A stretch of 64,000 nt of DNA. Origin: Nocardioides sp. JQ2195 (GTDB lineage: Bacteria; Actinomycetota; Actinomycetes; Propionibacteriales; Nocardioidaceae). The position numbers and the translations under genes were made by a program. Below, piece by piece: positions 30,710 to 39,349 of the stretch. The stretch covers positions 1,240,001 to 1,304,000 of the forward strand of contig NZ_CP050902.1 of the NCBI RefSeq assembly GCF_012272695.1, written 5' to 3'. Each line of letters starts with the position of its first letter. The first letter of the stretch is position 1. The notes below the pieces were generated by a model. That model was not told where the DNA came from, did no database searches, and saw nothing but the letters and a program-made list of their open reading frames with translations.

Positions 30710-32310
30710 TGGCGGTCGCAACGGCCCACTGCGTCGCTCTCGAGGGTGCGGTCGGCCACCTCATCGACGTGCAGGTCGACGTCTCCCAGGGGATGGTGGC
30801 CACCAGTCTGGTCGGCCGCCCCGATGCATCGATCAACGAGGCCAAGGACCGCTGTCGCACGGCGATCACGAACAGCCGGTTCACGTGGCCGGCAACCAGA
30901 CGAGTGACGATCCTGCTCTCGCCTGCTGACCTGCCCAAGCGGGGAACCCACTTCGACCTCGCGATCGCGGTCGGCGTCCTGGCTGCGGCCGATGACAAGA
31001 ACACGTTGCGCGAGGCGCTCGAGGGCACCGTGATGCTGGGCGAGCTGACGCTCGACGGCCGGTTGCGCACCGTTCCCGGAGTGCTCGCGATGACCATGGC
31101 TGCCTCGGCGCGAGGATTCCGACGGGTCTTCGTGCCGGAGCCACAGGCGGCAGAGGCCGCACTGGTCCCCGGGATGTCGGTCTTCGGCTTCCGCTCGTTG
31201 GCCCAGGTGATCGCCGAGCTGCAGGGGATCGAGGTGCCGGAAGCCCCGCCTGTCGACTCGAACACGTCCGGTGCGCTGCTCAGGTGGCAGGGGGACAACC
31301 GGCTCGACGAGGTCGACATGGCGGACCTGCTCGGGATGGGGGACGCGCGCTACGGGATGGAGGTCGCCGCCGCCGGAGGGCACCACATCCTGCTCACCGG
31401 GCCCAAGGGCGCCGGCAAGACGTCCCTCGCCGAGCGGATTCCCGGGATCCTCCCGGATCTCTCCGTCGACGAGGCACTGGAGCTGACCGCGATCCTGTCG
31501 CTCTCCGGGGCGCTCGATCCCGACCAAGGGTTGATCAGGCGACGCCCGTTCTTCGCTCCCCACCACTCGGCGTCGCGGGCCAGCCTGCTCGGCGGAGGCA
31601 CCGGACGGGTCAGGCCGGGGGAGCTCAGCCGCGCCCACAACGGGGTCCTGTTCCTGGACGAGTTCCCGCTCATCAACAGCGACATCATCGAGGCGCTGCG
31701 TCAACCACTCGAGTCCGGCGAGGTCACCATCGCGCGTGGAGAGGAGACCGCGACCTACCCGGCGAGGGGCATGTTCGTGCTGGCCTGCAACCCGTGCCGA
31801 TGCGGTGACTACGCGCCCAACCCGGCCGATGACAGGTGCACCTGCGGTGAGCTGAAGCGTCGCGAATATCGGCGCAAGCTCGAAGGACCAGTGATCGACC
31901 GCATCGACATCACTCGCCACGTGATGCCCGTCCGTGCGCACGAGGCCGGTGATCCACTCAGCCGCCCCGAGAGCTCGGCCAGCGTCCGGGAGAGGGTGGT
32001 TGAAGCGCGCAGGATCCAGTCCCACCGATACGACGGACTGTCGTGGAGGGTGAACGGACAGGCCCCCGGCCCGATGCTGCGAGACCTCTGGCCGCTGACG
32101 GACGAGGCCGCCGCCGAGCTGGACACCACGATCTATGACGGACGGCTCACCCGACGCGGTGCGACCAGGGTGCACCGCCTCGCCTGGACGGTGGCCGACC
32201 TGGCCGGAGTCGAGCAGCCTGGGGCGGCGGAGCTCGACGTCGCGCTCCGGTTGCGGACGGGGGAGGCCTTGCCGGCTCGAGTCCTGTCGACGATGAGTGC
32301 CGTCGGATGA
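30709..32310 (+). CDS. comM: YifB/ComM family Mg-chelatase-like AAA ATPase
   Basis: ComM is a hexameric helicase that promotes branch migration during natural transformation. The ATG at 30709 overlaps the yraN stop and gives 533 residues starting MAVATAHCVALEGAVGHLID. An N-terminal Lon-like ChlI domain includes GTHFDLAIAVGVLAA and VMLGELTLDGRLRTVPG. The AAA core has Walker A LLTGPKGAGKTSLAER near residue 225 and Walker B HNGVLFLDEFP near 313. The Cys-rich ACNPCRCGDYAPNPADDRC follows. It is translationally coupled to dprA. Confidence 0.94.
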   Translation: MAVATAHCVALEGAVGHLIDVQVDVSQGMVATSLVGRPDASINEAKDRCRTAITNSRFTWPATRRVTILLSPADLPKRGTHFDLAIAVGVLAAADDKNTLREALEGTVMLGELTLDGRLRTVPGVLAMTMAASARGFRRVFVPEPQAAEAALVPGMSVFGFRSLAQVIAELQGIEVPEAPPVDSNTSGALLRWQGDNRLDEVDMADLLGMGDARYGMEVAAAGGHHILLTGPKGAGKTSLAERIPGILPDLSVDEALELTAILSLSGALDPDQGLIRRRPFFAPHHSASRASLLGGGTGRVRPGELSRAHNGVLFLDEFPLINSDIIEALRQPLESGEVTIARGEETATYPARGMFVLACNPCRCGDYAPNPADDRCTCGELKRREYRRKLEGPVIDRIDITRHVMPVRAHEAGDPLSRPESSASVRERVVEARRIQSHRYDGLSWRVNGQAPGPMLRDLWPLTDEAAAELDTTIYDGRLTRRGATRVHRLAWTVADLAGVEQPGAAELDVALRLRTGEALPARVLSTMSAVG

Positions 32311-33443
32311 GTGCCACTCATGAGGAACGCCTGGCACGCACAGCGCTCTGCCAGCTCGCGGAGCCCGGCGAGGCTCGGATCCGCGACCTGGTCGCCGATC
32401 TGGGAGCGGTGACGCTGCACGAGCTCCTCCTCCAGGACCGCGATCCGCACGGAGTGCTCACGGACGTGGCCCTCCGCCTGGCCGACAACGACCCGGAGCG
32501 TGAGCTCGATCGAGCCGCTCGGCTGGGGATCCGATTCATCATTCCCGGTGATGACGAGTGGCCGAGCCAGATCGATGGTCTCGAGCCCGTCCGTGGGGTC
32601 AGGGACCGGGGTGGGCTTCCCCTGGGCTTGTGGGTCAAGGGTCCGCTGCGGCTCAACGAGCTGCAGGACTCGCTGGCCGTGGTCGGCTCGCGCTCGTGCA
32701 CGACGTACGGCATCGACGTTGCGGGCCAGATCTCGGCCGAAGTCGCCAAGACCGGCACCTGCGTCATCTCCGGTGCCGCCTTCGGCATCGACCAGGCGGC
32801 ACACCGGGGCGCGTTGTCGGCATCGGGGAAGACTGTCGCGGTGCTCGCCTGTGGGGTGGACCGGTGCTATCCCGAGGCCCACGCCAACCTGCTCAACTAC
32901 CTCGCCGAGCACGGCGCCGTGGTGTCGGAGGTGCCCATGGGTTGGTCGCCGATGCGCTCTCGCTTCCTTGCCCGCAACCGGCTCATCGCGGGTCTGGCTC
33001 GCGGGACCGTGGTGGTGGAGGCGGCCGCGAGGTCGGGTGCGCTGAGCACTGCCAATTGGACGACCCAGCTCAACCGGCCGTTGATGGCAGTCCCCGGGCC
33101 GGTGACCAGTGAACCGTCTGAGGGTGCACACCAACTCATCCGCAACGGCGAGGCGACTCTGGTCACCCGGAGTGCTGAGGTGCTCGAGCTCATCAAGCCC
33201 TCGGGGGAGTACCTCTTCGAGATGCCGCGTGGTCGTGAGCGACGACGCGACAGGCTCTCCTCCCGCGACGCCCAGGTCCTCGAGGCGGTGCCGGTGGCCA
33301 ACCCGGTCGCCGTCGACTCCATCTCGCGCACGGCCGGAGTCGGGTTGGTCGAGGCGGGCCGAGCGCTGCAGAAGCTTTCCGCCGAAGGGTTGGTCGAGCA
33401 GAGCAAGCACGGCTGGAGATTGACGCGCGAGGCACGAACGTGA
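32307..33443 (+). CDS. dprA: DNA-processing protein DprA
   Basis: DprA binds incoming single-stranded DNA and loads RecA. The ATG at 32307 overlaps the comM stop, giving 378 residues. An N-terminal helix-hairpin-like region is followed by the Rossmann domain with VVGSRSCTTYGIDVA near residue 130, VISGAAFGIDQAAHRGAL near 152 and SEVPMGWSPMRSRFLARNRL near 208. A C-terminal winged-helix (DprA_WH) runs from about 325. The yraN-comM-dprA order is normal for actinobacteria, whether or not the organism is competent. Confidence 0.95.
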   Translation: MSATHEERLARTALCQLAEPGEARIRDLVADLGAVTLHELLLQDRDPHGVLTDVALRLADNDPERELDRAARLGIRFIIPGDDEWPSQIDGLEPVRGVRDRGGLPLGLWVKGPLRLNELQDSLAVVGSRSCTTYGIDVAGQISAEVAKTGTCVISGAAFGIDQAAHRGALSASGKTVAVLACGVDRCYPEAHANLLNYLAEHGAVVSEVPMGWSPMRSRFLARNRLIAGLARGTVVVEAAARSGALSTANWTTQLNRPLMAVPGPVTSEPSEGAHQLIRNGEATLVTRSAEVLELIKPSGEYLFEMPRGRERRRDRLSSRDAQVLEAVPVANPVAVDSISRTAGVGLVEAGRALQKLSAEGLVEQSKHGWRLTREART

Positions 33444-33547
33444 GTTCTCCACAGTCATGCCACTGGACCTTCCGCGACATGTCCGATTCGTCATACGGTG
33501 GGGACCGGCGCCACCGTTCCGGCGCCCTCGGGAACAGGACGGAACAC

Positions 33548-34150
33548 ATGCAACCATCTCGTCGGGCACTCGTCGCTCTTGGTCTGTCCACCCTCCTGGT
33601 GCTCGGTGGTTGCAACGGTGACTCCGACGCCAGCGATGAGCCGATGGAGACGTTCACCCCGTCGGAGTCCTCGAGTCCCTCGGAGCCGACATCGACCTAC
33701 ACGCCTCCGGAGCCCGCGAAGCCACCCAAGGGTGGCTGGCCCGAGGACAAGCCCGCGACCGAGATCAGCGCCGAGCAGGTCGCCCGGATCTGGGTGGAGA
33801 CCTATGCACGAGCGCTACGGACGGGCGATGCGAGCCGGCTTCGGCACATCTCCACAGGAGCGTGTGATCTCTGTCAGCAGTTCATCGACGACCTTGTGTC
33901 CCTTCACCAAGCGGGTGGAAGGGTTCGCTTCAAGCATTCATCATTCGTCGCGGGCGAGTTGACCGACGTTGACACGACTTCGGCACCGCTCGTCAGCCTC
34001 CAGCTGTTCGTGTCTGCCTCGGAAGGCACTCGAATCCCGGAAGCAGGAGGCCGGCCCGCACCGTTCAAGGCGGAGAACTTTGAATGGTTCTTCGAGTTGA
34101 AGCCAGTGCACGGCCGATGGAAGGTCAAGAACGTGGGCTTCGTGCAATGA
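33548..34150 (+). CDS. Lipoprotein, DUF6318-like
   Basis: The 200-residue protein has a type II signal peptide, ALGLSTLLVLGGC, with the lipidated cysteine near residue 23. A Ser/Pro/Thr/Glu-rich linker to about residue 75 follows. The globular part contains VETYARALRTGDASRLRHIS, a CDLC pair, and a C-terminal WFFELKPVHGRWKVKNVGF strand region that resembles SnoaL/NTF2-type folds. This layout resembles DUF6318 lipoproteins of actinobacteria. The function is unknown. Its stop overlaps the next ATG, so the pair is coupled. A TACGGT box lies near 33496. Confidence 0.7.
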   Translation: MQPSRRALVALGLSTLLVLGGCNGDSDASDEPMETFTPSESSSPSEPTSTYTPPEPAKPPKGGWPEDKPATEISAEQVARIWVETYARALRTGDASRLRHISTGACDLCQQFIDDLVSLHQAGGRVRFKHSSFVAGELTDVDTTSAPLVSLQLFVSASEGTRIPEAGGRPAPFKAENFEWFFELKPVHGRWKVKNVGFVQ

Positions 34151-34926
34151 AGAGCTTTCTGACTTTCGTGACGCTTGTGCTGTGCGTCTGTGTGAGTGCT
34201 CCTGTGATGGCCAGTGCGACGCAGATCAATGGATGCAAGATGACCTCCACTTCCGGAAACGTAGCTGGGAAGGCGTTTGTCGGTTCGAGACTGGTTTGTC
34301 GTGAGTCCTCGGATGACGACCGGGACACGTACTTGCCCACCTCAGCGTCCAATCCTATCGACACGTGCGATGAACTCACGATGTCCATTCGGAAGGGATT
34401 GAACGGGCGCCGAATTGAGCTGAAGGTGTGCGGCGGGCCCGGCTCCATAGCCAAGCCCGCCAAGGTGAATTGGGGCGTGGTTGTCTTGCGCGCCTTTCGT
34501 GCCACCGTGATTCCGCCGGGTGACATCGTGATCCAGCCACCGGGCGGCAAGACATTGATCAACTTCGAAACGCTGTATCGCACCGAGGTGGACGCCTTCA
34601 CGAGGTCGTTCCGGTTGCTCGGGCAGCGGGTGCAGCTGCGGATCCGACCCACGTCCTACACATGGGTCTCCGGCGATGGTGAACAGTTCACCACCAGCAG
34701 TCCCGGGGTCGCCTACGACTCGGCCCTGCCGATGACCGCCTATGTCTCCCACAGCTATGAACACCCGTCCGAGGCTCTTCATCCGCGGGTGGACGTGACC
34801 TGGTCTGCGACCTATCGGGTGGGTGATGGTCGGTGGCTGCCGGTGCCGGGAACCGTCACCACAAGTGGGACCGCGGCCAACCTCGAGGTCGTCGAGGCGC
34901 GGTCTGTTCTGCTCGGCGGCTACTGA
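34147..34926 (+). CDS. Secreted protein of unknown function
   Basis: The 259-residue protein starts MKSFLTFVTLVLCVCVSAPVM, a clear signal peptide probably cut near ASA-TQ. The mature part has several cysteines (about four) suited to disulfides. It also has a C-terminal PTSYTWVSGDGEQFTTSSP segment that resembles a PKD-like beta-sandwich entry. I do not recognise the N-terminal half. The ATG overlaps the stop of the lipoprotein gene, so the two products probably act together outside the membrane. GC content is visibly lower than the neighbours, with many A/T third positions, which suggests later acquisition or relaxed selection. Confidence 0.68.
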   Translation: MKSFLTFVTLVLCVCVSAPVMASATQINGCKMTSTSGNVAGKAFVGSRLVCRESSDDDRDTYLPTSASNPIDTCDELTMSIRKGLNGRRIELKVCGGPGSIAKPAKVNWGVVVLRAFRATVIPPGDIVIQPPGGKTLINFETLYRTEVDAFTRSFRLLGQRVQLRIRPTSYTWVSGDGEQFTTSSPGVAYDSALPMTAYVSHSYEHPSEALHPRVDVTWSATYRVGDGRWLPVPGTVTTSGTAANLEVVEARSVLLGGY

Positions 34927-35065
34927 ACAAAGTCTTGGCGCGACAGCGACGCAATGGCGGCGGACGCGTTACCGTGGTGAGGTGGGTAGGAACCGCATGT
35001 CCGTGGGCACGATGCGGCTCCCTGCCTATGACCGCTGTGATGACGAGGAGCACATCGGCTGACTC

Positions 35066-35089
35066 CTGGCGGCATCTCTGCGCCGCCAG
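35066..35089 (+). terminator. Hairpin between the secreted-protein gene and eamA
   Basis: CTGGCGGC and GCCGCCAG pair perfectly around an 8-base loop. No T-run follows. It may end the lipoprotein/secreted-protein transcript or lie in the EamA leader. Confidence 0.4.
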
Positions 35090-35134
35090 CATCAGCCGTT
35101 CTGTCCGTCCTGCCGCGCGACCGGAGTCGCAGTC

Positions 35135-36043
35135 ATGTCTGCACCCAGCTCATGTCGTCATTTCTTCTTCTTGGTGGCTGCCACCGCCTGCTGGGGCGGG
35201 GGCACAGTCTTGAGCAAGCAAGTCCTTGATCGTGGCGTTGCGCCGTTGACGCTGCTGGTCATCGAGCTCGCCGCAAGTTGCCTGCTCCTGGTGGGCCTGA
35301 TGTTCCTCCTGCGTGTGGCGTGGGTCGGAAGTCGTGCCTTGGGCAAGCTGGCCCTGCTTGGGGTGCTCAATCCCGGCGCGGCCTACGCCTTGGGGCTGCT
35401 CGGGCTGACCACGATCAGCGCCAGCATGTCGGTGTTGCTCTGGGGCAGTGAACCGGTGTTGATCTTGTTGATTGCGATTCTCGTGCTTCGAGAGCGGGTC
35501 GCGGCAGCGACACTTGTGGCAGTCATCGTGGCGCTGGTCGGAGTGCTCCTGGTGGTCCATCGACCAGGAGCAGCCGGCGATCTGGCTGGCATTGCTCTGA
35601 CCGTGTCTGCTGTCACCGCCTGCGCCTGCTACACAGTGCTCACCCGTAGGTTGTTGCTCGACGATGGGTCTCTGCTCGTGGCACTCGTCCAACAGGGAGC
35701 CGCGCTCACGTGCGCGGTGGTCGTTGCTGGGTTGTCTGCATTGACTGGCGTCGCTGACCTGCGACCACCCGCCGATGCCAGCTCGTGGGCGTTGGCCGTT
35801 CTGTCGGGTTCGATCTACTACGGATTCGCGTTCTGGTTCTTCGTGGCTGGTCTGAGCGGGGTTCCTGCATCGACGGCGGGGGCGTTCTTGCCGTTGACTC
35901 CGGTGTTCGGTCTCGCCGCTGCCTCCTTCGTGGGAGAACGACTGCTGGAGCGGCAATGGCTCGGCGCCGCGCTCGTCATCCTGGCCACCGTCTCGCTGAC
36001 CGGTCGTCACTTCACCACCCGGGGTGACGAAGCGCAGGTCTGA
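35135..36043 (+). CDS. EamA family (DMT superfamily) transporter
   Basis: The 302-residue protein has about ten hydrophobic helices arranged as two EamA repeats, the first from about residue 10 to 145 and the second from about 150 to 290. Typical segments are ACWGGGTVLSKQVL in helix 1, AALLGVLNPGAAYALG-like spacing in the first repeat and PASTAGAFLPLTPVFGLAAA in helix 9. Members export amino acids or other metabolites; the substrate is unknown. No good ribosome-binding site precedes the ATG at 35135. GC is a little lower than the core genes. It converges with the DUF222-HNH gene. Confidence 0.85.
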   Translation: MSAPSSCRHFFFLVAATACWGGGTVLSKQVLDRGVAPLTLLVIELAASCLLLVGLMFLLRVAWVGSRALGKLALLGVLNPGAAYALGLLGLTTISASMSVLLWGSEPVLILLIAILVLRERVAAATLVAVIVALVGVLLVVHRPGAAGDLAGIALTVSAVTACACYTVLTRRLLLDDGSLLVALVQQGAALTCAVVVAGLSALTGVADLRPPADASSWALAVLSGSIYYGFAFWFFVAGLSGVPASTAGAFLPLTPVFGLAAASFVGERLLERQWLGAALVILATVSLTGRHFTTRGDEAQV

Positions 36044-36106
36044 CGACAGTTCGAGAAGGCGTCGTGGAGTCGTGGCTCGTGACGATTGCCCGGGGGCAGG
36101 AGCTGA

Positions 36107-37468
36107 TCAGGAATCCGGGTTCTTTCGATGCTTGACGGATCCGTCGCTTGGTGGTGAACCAGACGATGGCCGCCGGAAACATCCGTCGCCGGGGTCTGGC
36201 GGATGATCGCCAGTGACGTCCGTGCTGCCGGTGTTGTCGCGGAAGTAGCTGCGGCCAGCCGGGGACAACCACAGGTAGGTGCCCAGTTCGAGAACCGAGT
36301 AGCTCCAACCACGGTGGGTCTTCATGCGGTGGTGGCGACGACACAGGGCAGCGACGTTGCATTCGCACGAAGCGCCTCCCTCGTGGAACGGGATGGTGTG
36401 GTCGTGATCGCAACGCGTGGCGACGCGGTTGCAGAAGGGAAAGACGCAGACGTGGTCGCGGGCGTCGATGCGGAGCTTGAGCCGGTCGGGAAGCTCGTAC
36501 TGCTCGACGTTCTCGTGCTCGGAGAGGTCGATCACCGGCGTGACGGTCAGGTGCGTGTCACCACGGCCCGCCCACTCACGGATCTGCGGGACCAGCAGGG
36601 GAACGCGGCCCTTCTCCAACCGTCCGACGATGTAGGTTCCTTCGATGGCGTCACGGGAGAGGTGGACCACGAGGGTCATCTTCTTGCTCGGCTTGCGCGA
36701 GATCGTGGTGCCGTTGATCAGGTCGAGGGCGGCTGCCGGGTCCGCGAGGATGCCGATGGCCATTGCACGACGCACCTCATGGCTCTCGGGGACACCGAGG
36801 CTGTGCAGGATCTGGGAGATCTGGTTGATCTTGTCGTTGAAGTCGAGGACGTCCTTCATCTCACCGCTGATCTGCATCCGGGCGAGGCCCGTGTGGGAGA
36901 AGTTGGAATCGAGGGTGACGTGTCGCTTGTCGAGCTCTTCGAGCTGCTGCTGCTCGCGCTGCTCGGGGTAGAGGACCAGCATCGCCTCGTCGATGAGGCG
37001 TTCGAGGGTGATCAACCCGACCTTGTGGGCGACCTGCACCACGGCCGCATCGACGTGTGCGGCGACGTCGTCGGGGTGACCGATGGTCATCTGCGCGATG
37101 CGGCGAGCACGCCAGGCGGTGAGCTCGCCCCGGGCGAGGCGCTCCCACACGAGGGGAAGCCGGTGACGCAGCTCCATGGACTCGTGGATCAGCCGGTCGC
37201 CGGCCTCGTGGGACATCCCGATCGCCAGCGCGAACTCGGCGCCGGCGTCGTAGGCCATCTGAGGCAGGGTCTGCACCCGGAACTCATCGGCCTCGACGAT
37301 CTCGAAGGCGCCGGTGTCGTGGGGACCGTCGACGGGGTGCGCGGCCGCCCATTCGGTGGCCCGCAGCAGGATGAGGCGCTCTGCATCGTCGGAGGCGAGT
37401 CGCATCGCCCGGGCATCTTCGAGCACCTCGGCGACGGTCGAGGAGGTGGGCGCGAAGGTGCTGGACAT
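36107..37468 (-). CDS. DUF222 domain HNH endonuclease (13E12-like)
   Basis: The ATG at 37468 gives MSSTFAPTSSTVAEVLEDAR and 453 residues; an extension to 37570 is open but A/T-rich and unlike coding sequence. The N-terminal 300 residues are a DUF222 region, mostly helical, with LVWERLARGELTAWRARRIA. The C-terminal HNH nuclease motif, near residue 365, has CVFPFCNRVATRCDHDHTIP followed by CNVAALCRRHHRMKTHRGW, with zinc cysteines and catalytic histidines intact. This family is multi-copy in Nocardioides and mycobacteria, where it is suspected to be mobile. Its role is unknown. Confidence 0.87.
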   Translation of the reverse strand: MSSTFAPTSSTVAEVLEDARAMRLASDDAERLILLRATEWAAAHPVDGPHDTGAFEIVEADEFRVQTLPQMAYDAGAEFALAIGMSHEAGDRLIHESMELRHRLPLVWERLARGELTAWRARRIAQMTIGHPDDVAAHVDAAVVQVAHKVGLITLERLIDEAMLVLYPEQREQQQLEELDKRHVTLDSNFSHTGLARMQISGEMKDVLDFNDKINQISQILHSLGVPESHEVRRAMAIGILADPAAALDLINGTTISRKPSKKMTLVVHLSRDAIEGTYIVGRLEKGRVPLLVPQIREWAGRGDTHLTVTPVIDLSEHENVEQYELPDRLKLRIDARDHVCVFPFCNRVATRCDHDHTIPFHEGGASCECNVAALCRRHHRMKTHRGWSYSVLELGTYLWLSPAGRSYFRDNTGSTDVTGDHPPDPGDGCFRRPSSGSPPSDGSVKHRKNPDS

Positions 37469-37612
37469 GGTCCATATTTTGCTTCGAATGGATGTTCGAT
37501 GACAAGAGGTTTCGGCGATCTGTGGAGAAGTATTTCCGCAGGTCAGAGGCCCTTTTGGCCCGGTTTTCATGCACAGGCAGTGTCGTTGCGGTCGAGCGGT
37601 CCGAGGCGGGCC

Positions 37613-37618
37613 TAGACT
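37613..37618 (+). promoter_or_regulatory. Leaderless-type -10 box of xerC
   Basis: TAGACT ends 7 bases before the ATG at 37626. Confidence 0.6.
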
Positions 37619-37625
37619 CGCCGCA

Positions 37626-38555
37626 ATGGACGAGGAAGAGCTGCTCCCCGAAGCGATGGCCGCGGTCCTCGCCGACTATGAGCGCCACCTCGTCAGCGAG
37701 CGCGACCTCACCCCGCACACGGTGCGCGCCTATCTCGGCGACGTCTCGTCCATGCTCGACCACGCTCATCGGCTGGGAATCGACGAGCTGAAGGACCTCG
37801 ACCTGCGCACCCTCCGGAGCTGGTTGGCCCGGCTGCAGACCCAGGGCAGGTCGCGGACGACGATCGCACGTCGTGCGACCGCAGCGCGTGTCTTCACCGG
37901 ATGGTTGGTCAGGACGGGGCGATCCGAGACCGATGCCGGAATCCTGCTGGCGTCGCCGAAGGCGCACCGGCCGCTGCCCGACGTGCTCCGGGCGGACGAG
38001 GCCCGAGAGCTCGTCGAGCAGGCTGCTGAGCTCGCGGACGACGGCAGCCCGGTGGGAATCCGCGACGTGGCGATGCTCGAGCTGCTCTATGCCACGGGCA
38101 TGCGTGTGGGGGAGCTGTGTGGCCTCGACGTCGACGACCTCGACTTCGACCGTCAGGTGGCGCGTGTGTTGGGCAAGGGGCGCAAGGAGCGCACCGTCCC
38201 GTTCGGCCAGCCTGCAGCCCTGGCGCTGAAGCGGTGGCTCGACCATGCCCGCCCCAAGCTGCGGGGCGAAGGTGCGGGCCCGGCACTGTTCCTGGGTGCG
38301 CGCGGCAAGCGGATCGACCAGCGCGCGGTGCGCACCTTGGTCCACAAGCGCATCCGTGACGTCCCCGGCGCCCCCGACATCGGTCCCCACGGCCTGCGGC
38401 ACACCGCGGCCACCCACCTGCTCGAGGGTGGTGCAGACCTGCGTACCGTGCAGGAGTTGCTCGGCCACTCGTCGATGTCGACCACACAGGTCTACACGCA
38501 CGTCAGCAGCGAACGGCTCCGGGCGGCCTATCAGCAGGCGCACCCACGCGCGTGA
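37626..38555 (+). CDS. xerC: Tyrosine recombinase XerC
   Basis: XerC with XerD resolves chromosome dimers at dif. The 309-residue protein has the N-terminal SAM-like core-binding domain (HTVRAYLGDVSSMLDHA) and a complete catalytic set: R160 in TGMRVGEL, K184 in GKGRKERTV, H255 and R258 in PHGLRHTAATHLL, H281 in LLGHSS and nucleophile Y290 in VYTHVS. The length is normal. It lies between dprA and rpsB as in other actinobacteria, so it is a housekeeping recombinase and not a phage integrase. Confidence 0.94.
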   Translation: MDEEELLPEAMAAVLADYERHLVSERDLTPHTVRAYLGDVSSMLDHAHRLGIDELKDLDLRTLRSWLARLQTQGRSRTTIARRATAARVFTGWLVRTGRSETDAGILLASPKAHRPLPDVLRADEARELVEQAAELADDGSPVGIRDVAMLELLYATGMRVGELCGLDVDDLDFDRQVARVLGKGRKERTVPFGQPAALALKRWLDHARPKLRGEGAGPALFLGARGKRIDQRAVRTLVHKRIRDVPGAPDIGPHGLRHTAATHLLEGGADLRTVQELLGHSSMSTTQVYTHVSSERLRAAYQQAHPRA

Positions 38556-38581
38556 CCCTTGGGAGGTTCGGAAGCCTCCAC

Positions 38582-38587
38582 TAGGTT
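38582..38587 (+). promoter_or_regulatory. Leaderless-type -10 box of the methyltransferase at 38594
   Basis: TAGGTT ends 6 bases before the GTG at 38594. Confidence 0.5.
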
Positions 38588-38593
38588 GACTCG

Positions 38594-39349
38594 GTGTCCT
38601 CACTCGAGAATCCGTTGGAAGCCTATTTCCGCAACAACGACGACCGCCTCATCCACAAGTGGATCCACTACTTCGATATCTATCACCGCCACTTCGAGCG
38701 CTTCCGCGGCAAGAAGCCCGTGGTGCTGGAGTTCGGTGTCTCCCAAGGCGGCTCGCTCCAGATGTGGCGCGACTACTTCGGGCGGGGTGCCAAGATCCAC
38801 GGCGTCGACATCAACCCCAAGTGCAAGGAGCTGGAGCAGCGCAACACGAAGATCTTCATCGGGGACCAGGAGGACCGCGAGTTCCTGAGGTCCATCGTCG
38901 AGGAGATCGGGCCGGTCGACGTGCTGATCGAGGACGGTGGCCATCTGGGTCCCCAGCAGATCGCCACCTACGAGGAGATCTATCCGACCATGAGTGAGGA
39001 CGGTGTGTTCCTGATCGAGGACCTGCACACCAGCTACTGGCCGAAGTGGGGCGGCGGCTACCGGAAGCCGGGCACGTTCATGCAGTACGCCAAGGGCTTG
39101 ACCGACAAGTTGAACGCCTGGCACTCCAAGCAGCCACGCAGGCTCCAGGTGGACGACTTCACCCGCACCACCAAGTCGATGCACTTCTACGACAGCATCG
39201 TCGTGTTCGAGCGGGGCAGCGTGGTCAAGCCGCACGCTGAGAAAACCGGCAAGGCGACGGTCAACGACCCGCAGTGGAAGCGACCCGGCCGCCTGGCCGG
39301 ACTGCGCGGGCGCCTGGCCGGACTGCGCGGGCGCCTCAGTCGCGGTTGA
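38594..39349 (+). CDS. Class I SAM-dependent methyltransferase, macrocin-O-methyltransferase-like
   Basis: The 251-residue protein has VVLEFGVSQGGSLQMWRDYF near residue 43 as the SAM-binding region, KIHGVDINPKCKELE as the ribose-binding strand, and DVLIEDGGHLGPQQI near 113, a metal/substrate motif. This pattern is found in small O-methyltransferases of sugar and macrolide pathways (TylF/MycE-like), an assignment made by inference. The last 20 residues contain two copies of RLAGLRG, from a perfect 21-bp tandem repeat. The 3' end overlaps the convergent M23 gene by 14 bases. Confidence 0.78.
   Translation: MSSLENPLEAYFRNNDDRLIHKWIHYFDIYHRHFERFRGKKPVVLEFGVSQGGSLQMWRDYFGRGAKIHGVDINPKCKELEQRNTKIFIGDQEDREFLRSIVEEIGPVDVLIEDGGHLGPQQIATYEEIYPTMSEDGVFLIEDLHTSYWPKWGGGYRKPGTFMQYAKGLTDKLNAWHSKQPRRLQVDDFTRTTKSMHFYDSIVVFERGSVVKPHAEKTGKATVNDPQWKRPGRLAGLRGRLAGLRGRLSRG
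39290..39331 (+). repeat. Tandem 21-bp repeat inside the methyltransferase 3' end
   Basis: A 21-base unit starting CGCCTGGCCGGACTGCGCGG is present twice (39290-39310 and 39311-39331), followed by a partial third copy. It encodes RLAGLRG heptads in frame. Confidence 0.85.

Noticed and set aside
34998..35213. Short frames in the gap before the EamA gene
   Set aside because: Competing frames overlap each other and a hairpin, lack clear ribosome-binding sites and have no recognisable protein features.
37626..38555. Tyrosine recombinase as a phage or island integrase
   Set aside because: Its place between dprA and rpsB, normal XerC length and lack of adjacent att-like repeats or phage genes point to housekeeping XerC.
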